From positions 1-8,188 of the forward strand of contig JBAYMO010000035.1 of NCBI GenBank assembly GCA_041663485.1: a stretch of 8,188 bases of DNA, read 5' to 3'. How positions within the stretch are numbered: position 1 is the first letter of the stretch; each line of letters starts with the position of its first letter. Below the pieces are notes generated by a model. That model saw only the letters and a list, made by a program, of their open reading frames with translations. It ran no database searches and was not told where the DNA came from. Source of the DNA: 02-FULL-45-11b sp041663485. Lineage in GTDB: Bacteria > Patescibacteriota > Patescibacteriia > Buchananbacterales > UBA6539. This document shows, piece after piece, positions 7,137 to 8,188 of this stretch. A program made the translations under genes and the position numbers.

Positions 7137-7189
7137 GATAATAAGTAATTAATTATCAAATTTTAAAAAAAATTTTTGTTTATCTTTTT

Positions 7190-7864
7190 TTACCGATCCT
7201 TAATAAAAATGCCGTAGGTTACAATGACCGGATATAGCCAAACAAAAAATTGTCCAAAGGGATAGATGCCCAGCGTCTGCGGTAAAAAACTCGTTCCCCC
7301 GCCGGCGAAACCGATAATCGAAGCAACTAACACATAAAATATTTTCTTTCTTAATATTCCACTGGACTGCATGTAACTCTGGTAAAGAAAATAGATGGCG
7401 GCCAAAGCGTAAATCCAGAAGTAAGCTAAAAGCAAAGGGTATAACTTTCCCGCGTCAATCCAATAAAGATAGCCTAATTTGGGCGAGCTACCCGTAACAA
7501 TTAAAGAGGTCAGGCTCAGTAAAGAAAAAATCACTGCTAATATATAACCCGCCATCAAAAAAGTTAACTTTTTTCTGTCTCTTTTTTGAAGAGTAAAACT
7601 TAGAACAAAATGATAGAAAAAAATCGGAATAAAACTCGCCCCCACATGCAATATCTTTGAACCAAGAATTCCATTGCTTTCGTTATTTACTACCAGCATG
7701 AATAAATAGCTGCCACTCCATAAACTTATAGCCATACTAAGCAGAAACCATATTCTCACGGTCAATGACTTATAATTTATGATAATACTATAGATACCTA
7801 AAACAAGTGATAAAAATGCCAACAAACCGATGGAATAAGTTAGAATAGAATTTATCACCAACAT
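7190..7864 (-). CDS. Stand-alone 7TM sensor-module protein, divergent (first of three)
   Basis: A 224-residue polytopic membrane protein, first gene of the operon. Segments lie near 6-28, 37-58, 72-91, 101-122, 142-162, 174-190 and 202-220. It is less like the kinase sensor half than the other two copies but keeps the framework: NYKS at 30-33, a tryptophan in the second helix (W49), HFVLSFT at 85-91 in place of TFVFP, SSGILRKKIFY at 167-177 in place of the VGIARLQ region, and a last helix ending TYGIFIKDR, like the SYAITRYRLMDI that closes the kinase 7TM module. This C-terminal end is typical of kinase 7TM modules just before their cytoplasmic part, so the protein looks cut off exactly at the domain border. 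Start: the ATG at 7864 is the first long in-frame start and lies about 56 nt behind the predicted transcription start; no ribosome binding site is evident. Role inferred only: receptor-like membrane partner. Confidence 0.75.
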   Translation of the reverse strand: MLVINSILTYSIGLLAFLSLVLGIYSIIINYKSLTVRIWFLLSMAISLWSGSYLFMLVVNNESNGILGSKILHVGASFIPIFFYHFVLSFTLQKRDRKKLTFLMAGYILAVIFSLLSLTSLIVTGSSPKLGYLYWIDAGKLYPLLLAYFWIYALAAIYFLYQSYMQSSGILRKKIFYVLVASIIGFAGGGTSFLPQTLGIYPFGQFFVWLYPVIVTYGIFIKDR

Positions 7865-7913
7865 AGTAAAATTATTTCAAAATTTATATAACTCATAACC
7901 CTAAAATTACCAT
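7855..7913 (-). other. Two tiny overlapping reading frames in the operon leader
   Basis: Between promoter and first gene, ATG at 7913 opens a six-codon frame (MVILGL, stop 7893-7895). Its stop overlaps, as ATGA, an ATG at 7896 that opens a 13-codon frame (MSYINFEIILLCW, stop 7855-7857), which covers the start of the first 7TM gene out of frame. They might be leader peptides, or the second might be a remnant of a 7TM gene start, since gene 5765-6439 also begins MSYIN. No ribosome binding site supports either. Both may be chance. Confidence 0.2.
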
Positions 7914-7926
7914 TTTATCTGCCATT

Positions 7927-7955
7927 ATTATACAATAAAATCTTATTTTTTACAA
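7927..7955 (-). promoter_or_regulatory. Sigma70-type promoter of the six-gene operon
   Basis: On the minus strand TTGTAA (7950-7955, four of six -35 matches) is followed after the ideal 17 bases by TATAAT (7927-7932, perfect -10). Transcription would start near 7920, leaving a leader of about 56 nt before the first 7TM gene. The spacer contains a small dyad, AAAAT-AAG-ATTTT, which could be a regulator site or just AT-rich sequence. Confidence 0.65.
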
Positions 7956-8063
7956 AATAAAGTCAACCGAAGTCATAATCAATTTTTTGGCTAAAATTAT
8001 CCAAATTGAAATCGATGGATTATCAACAATCATTTGATTGAAATTTTTAAATTACATTTTATT
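7956..8063. other. AT-rich spacer upstream of the operon promoter, nothing firm
   Basis: No coding frame, RNA gene or long repeat is visible here. The only structure is a short perfect dyad, CAATCA-TT-TGATTG at 8027-8040, about 75 bases upstream of the -35. Such a site could bind a regulator, but a dyad this short is not compelling alone. Confidence 0.4.
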
Positions 8064-8108
8064 TAATAAAAAAACCGCTTGATGTTTCGCGCTATGAAAC
8101 ACCAAGCG
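8064..8108 (-). terminator. Strong intrinsic terminator of a gene to the right
   Basis: On the minus strand CGCTTGGTGTTTC pairs with GAAACATCAAGCG around the loop ATAGCGC, giving a 13-bp stem (8076-8108) with one G-U pair, followed by GGTTTTTTTATT. Read on the plus strand the wobble becomes an A-C mismatch and there is no T-run, so the direction is clearly leftward. It shows that a minus-strand transcript arrives from beyond the right edge and ends here, insulating the six-gene operon. Confidence 0.85.
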
Positions 8109-8136
8109 TGGGTTAGGGTTAGAAAAGTAGCTTGCC

Positions 8137-8187
8137 TTAGGTTGAGCTGGTTAAGGCTTTGAGGTCAATTCGCCCAGACCGGAAAAC
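8137..8187 (-). CDS. Possible C-terminal end of a gene entering from the right
   Basis: The terminator at 8064-8108 implies a gene ending nearby. Of the three minus-strand frames, the one stopping at 8137-8139 stays open longest and gives VFRSGRIDLKALTSST before TAA, 28 nt ahead of the terminator stem. A second frame (FSGLGELTSKP, stop 8151-8153) is also possible, and a non-coding RNA cannot be excluded. Too little is present to recognise the family. Confidence 0.3.
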   Translation of the reverse strand, partial: VFRSGRIDLKALTSST

Positions 8188-8188
8188 T

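Noticed and set aside
7137..7189. T-run between the first and second 7TM genes as a terminator
   Set aside because: The stretch AAAAATTTTTTTTAAAATTT has no G-C pair and cannot form a stable stem before the T-run, so I treat it as an ordinary intra-operon gap.
8110..8122. Telomere-like GGTTAGGGTTAG
   Set aside because: Only two units are present, inside a bacterial-type region next to a terminator. Chance is the simplest explanation.
1..8188. CRISPR array, tRNA, rRNA, insertion sequence or recoded TGA
   Set aside because: No spaced direct repeats, cloverleaf, transposase or terminal repeats were seen. All completed genes end in TAA or TAG, with no internal TGA needing to be read as an amino acid.

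Overview
The window is a compact, mostly AT-rich bacterial segment in which every gene I can support lies on the minus strand. Reading order is therefore from right to left. Intact standard-code frames, very short gaps or overlaps, an Asn/Gln-rich linker behind a lipoprotein signal and several stand-alone 7TM sensor modules suggest a Patescibacteria/Candidate Phyla Radiation genome. That assignment is an inference, because the window holds no phylogenetic marker gene.

Layout from right to left. At 8064-8188 there is probably the tail of an upstream gene ending at a strong intrinsic terminator (8064-8108). After an AT-rich spacer comes a good sigma70-type promoter (7927-7955). It appears to drive one six-gene operon: three small polytopic membrane proteins (7190-7864, 6444-7136, 5765-6439), a class I SAM-dependent methyltransferase (5029-5733), a GNAT-fold acyltransferase of the LuxI/FeeM autoinducer-synthase type (4295-5029), and a 728-residue sensor histidine kinase (2119-4305). 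A hairpin with a T-run (2041-2061) closes the operon. The methyltransferase and synthase overlap by 1 nt, and the synthase and kinase overlap by 11 nt. Beyond the operon are a lipoprotein of unknown function (1221-2009), with its own candidate promoter, and a secreted C39-like cysteine peptidase with a C-terminal LGFP-like module (1-1041). The peptidase runs off the left edge.

The most interesting reading is that the operon is a self-contained small-molecule signalling unit. The acyltransferase keeps the residues that mark LuxI-type synthases (R36, the GRDVDEFD segment, R79 and ELSR). It sits directly in front of a kinase whose N-terminal half is a 7TM sensor module. The three small membrane proteins look like free copies of that same module, two of them closely matching it from the first residue. 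The methyltransferase could modify the product or its precursor. No response regulator is encoded in the window. Whether the product is an acyl-homoserine lactone, an N-acyl amino acid or something else cannot be read from the sequence. Base composition is uneven: the synthase is very AT-rich, while the peptidase and the catalytic half of the kinase are much richer in G+C. This hints at a mosaic origin.
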